A stretch of 40,532 bases of DNA. Origin: Deltaproteobacteria bacterium (GTDB lineage: Bacteria; Myxococcota_C; UBA6777). The notes beneath the pieces are model-generated. The model did no database searches and was not told the origin of the DNA. It saw only the letters and a list, made by a program, of their open reading frames with translations. Numbering within the stretch: position 1 is the stretch's first letter; every line of letters begins with the position of its first letter. The stretch spans positions 1-40,532 of the forward strand of contig PCBK01000187.1 in the NCBI GenBank assembly GCA_002731275.1. The letters are read 5' to 3'. The position numbers and the translations under genes were made by a program. Shown piece after piece: positions 39,205-40,532 of this stretch.

Positions 39205-40503
39205 ATGCTACTTACCACAAAAAATGTCCATATCTTTGATAGAGAGCAACACAAACTTGTCGGTTTGATGTGTTTCCACGCTGCCAGACTTTACAATGTT
39301 GCTCTCTACAACGCAAGACAGCATTTCTTCGCCGAACACTGCCTACTCTCCTACAACGACAACTACCACAAATCCAGAAAGAACGAGAATTACGCTTTGT
39401 TGCAAACTGATGTTGGTCAACCCGCGATCAAAAAAGCAACGACCGACATGCAGAGCTTTTTCGCCAAACTTGCAAGCGACAAACACAAGCAAAAATGTGG
39501 ACTTCCCCGATACAAACCCAAAGAGGGCATGGCCACTCTTGAGATCAATGGCACCCGCATTCGTCTTCGTGATGGCTTCGCTCTGATCGGATTTTCCAAA
39601 GGATTTAAACAGGAGTACAAACCAACATGTAAAACGCTCAAAATCCCGATTCCCAAGCATCTGCTACATATCGAGAAGTTCCAACAAGTCCGAATCAAGC
39701 CACGATTCGGAGGCAAAGAGTTTGATGTCGAATTTGTCTATGCGATAGAGCCTGTCAAGTCAGACGTCTGCGACAAGAAATATCTAGGCATTGATCTTGG
39801 CGTTGATAATCTGATGACTTGCTTTGAAAGTCCCACAGGTGCGTCCTATATCATCGATGGACGTGAAATAAAAAGCGAAAACCAGTGGTACAACAAACAA
39901 AAGGCGAAACTGCAATCGATTTACGACAAACAAGAGACCAAACATTCGACAAAAAGGATGCGAAGACTCTCACGAAGAAGAGAACATCAAATGGATGACC
40001 TGTTCAATCGGGCGGCTCAGTACATTGTATTGCGATGCATCGAAAAAGGGATCGGCAGGATTGTTGTCGGTATGTCCGATGGCATCAAGCAAAAGATCAA
40101 CTTGGGAAAGAGAAACAACCAGAATTTTGTATCGATAGCATTCGAAAAACTGAAACGGAAACTGCGTTCGAAATGTGAACAGTGCGGATTGAAGTACGAT
40201 GAAGAGAATGAGTCGTACACGTCGAAGTGTTCGTTTCTGGATGGCGAAGAAGTGCGAAAACACGAAGTGTACGCAGGAAAAAGAGTACATAGAGGGTTGT
40301 TTCGAGCGTCAGATGGACGTTTGGTGAATGCAGATGCGAATGCAGCAGCGAACATTCTGGCAAAATATGTGGCAAGTAAAGGTGAGGAATGCTTTTTGGA
40401 GCGTTCGGTAGCGTGTAGAGGGCTTGTAAACGGTCCAGTGCGGATAAGACGGAAGGATTTGTATGCCTTTCGACACTGCGCAAATCAAAAAGCCCCTTCC
40501 TGA
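39205..40503 (+). CDS. tnpB: TnpB, RNA-guided nuclease family, with altered RuvC site
   Basis: The 432-residue protein is of normal TnpB length. The RuvC-I Asp is in LGIDLGVDNL (Asp197) and the RuvC-III Asp in VNADANAAANI (Asp377). Typical TnpBs have Glu in a IVIEDL-like motif; here the same place reads IVVGMSDGIKQ (Gly289), as in the TnpB group with GKN.GWKQ, NQNFVSI and ESYTSK motifs. In that group a Glu near ESYTSKCSFLD (Glu336 here) is thought to take over. The zinc ribbon is also incomplete: CEQC (324-327) then one more Cys. An Arg-rich helix (RMRRLSRRRE) is typical of the family. TnpBs cut DNA guided by an omega RNA from the element's right end. ATG 39205 has AGGAG 10 bases upstream; an upstream TTG is less likely. 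Confidence 0.9.
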   Translation: MLLTTKNVHIFDREQHKLVGLMCFHAARLYNVALYNARQHFFAEHCLLSYNDNYHKSRKNENYALLQTDVGQPAIKKATTDMQSFFAKLASDKHKQKCGLPRYKPKEGMATLEINGTRIRLRDGFALIGFSKGFKQEYKPTCKTLKIPIPKHLLHIEKFQQVRIKPRFGGKEFDVEFVYAIEPVKSDVCDKKYLGIDLGVDNLMTCFESPTGASYIIDGREIKSENQWYNKQKAKLQSIYDKQETKHSTKRMRRLSRRREHQMDDLFNRAAQYIVLRCIEKGIGRIVVGMSDGIKQKINLGKRNNQNFVSIAFEKLKRKLRSKCEQCGLKYDEENESYTSKCSFLDGEEVRKHEVYAGKRVHRGLFRASDGRLVNADANAAANILAKYVASKGEECFLERSVACRGLVNGPVRIRRKDLYAFRHCANQKAPS

Positions 40504-40524
40504 GGCTTACGCCGAAGGTGGGGG
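40493..40524 (+). ncRNA. Right-end hairpin / presumed omega RNA scaffold end
   Basis: CTTC (40496-40499) pairs with GAAG (40514-40517), GGC-TTAC-GCC (40504-40513) forms the tip, and CCC pairs with GGG on the outside. It overlaps the tnpB stop codon, as omega RNA scaffolds do. The guide part would follow after 40532. Function is inferred from position and structure. Confidence 0.5.
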
Positions 40525-40532
40525 TTGTTTAC

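Larger units (their letters stand above)
39039..40532 (+). mobile_element. IS200/IS605-type TnpB element, no tnpA, right end cut by the window
   Basis: It consists of a left imperfect hairpin, promoter, tnpB and a right hairpin overlapping the tnpB stop. Both hairpins share CCCCTTC on the 5' side and GTGGGGG on the 3' side. No TnpA (Y1 transposase) gene is present, so it resembles the IS1341-like, TnpB-only group and would need TnpA in trans. The end of the right side, and any guide sequence of the omega RNA, lie beyond the window. The outer left border is not certain. Confidence 0.7.

Overview
The window most likely comes from a Myxococcota- or Bradymonadota-like bacterium (the old 'Deltaproteobacteria'). 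The pointers are two proteins ending in a MYXO-CTERM-like tail (Cys-rich motif, one membrane helix, Arg cluster), two secreted proteins with MopE-type CN..DDDCDG..DE metal-binding motifs, an elaborated Tol-Pal operon, many lipoproteins and Cys-rich secreted proteins, and the gene order rpiB-glyA-nrdR-ribD-ribH-nusB. This is inferred from protein families; no rRNA is present. I saw no rRNA, tRNA or CRISPR array. Both ends of the window are repeat-like: palindromes and direct repeats on the left, a TnpB transposon on the right. That is what a contig broken at repeats would look like.

Layout. 1-1018 is non-coding, packed with short palindromes and direct repeats. 1019-7219 is all on the minus strand: a Lys-rich lipoprotein, an RqcH/NFACT protein, a matrixin-like pseudo-peptidase, an ABC-exporter-type permease and a matrixin-like zinc protease with a Cys-rich tail. 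The pseudo-peptidase and the active protease share the C-terminal anchor and lie on either side of the permease.

7294-12039 (plus) is a housekeeping operon: rpiB, glyA, nrdR, ribD, ribH, nusB. The last four are tightly linked (ribD and nusB overlap the gene before them), but ribE and ribBA are missing from their usual place between ribD and ribH.

12062-21020 (minus) holds a secreted barrel-like protein coupled to a Ppx/GppA phosphatase, then the envelope operon tolQ, tolR, tolR2, a TolA/TonB-like gene, a second tolB-like gene, tolB, pal and an Sfp-type phosphopantetheinyl transferase. The Tol proteins would use the proton gradient to couple the inner membrane, through TolB and Pal, to the outer membrane and peptidoglycan.

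21218-30600 carries a RarA ATPase fused to a methyltransferase-like domain, a secreted protein, a ClpX-like ATPase without the N-terminal zinc domain, two lipoproteins, alanine racemase, a parvulin-type chaperone lipoprotein and a small unknown protein.

30601-38703 is more accessory: a T-rich gap with a perfect inverted repeat, a lone lycopene cyclase, and three large lipoproteins (NHL propeller with MopE motifs, a duplicated GATase-like protein, and a Cys-rich MopE-like protein). 39039-40532 is an IS605-type TnpB element with related hairpins at both ends and an altered RuvC active site; it runs off the window end.
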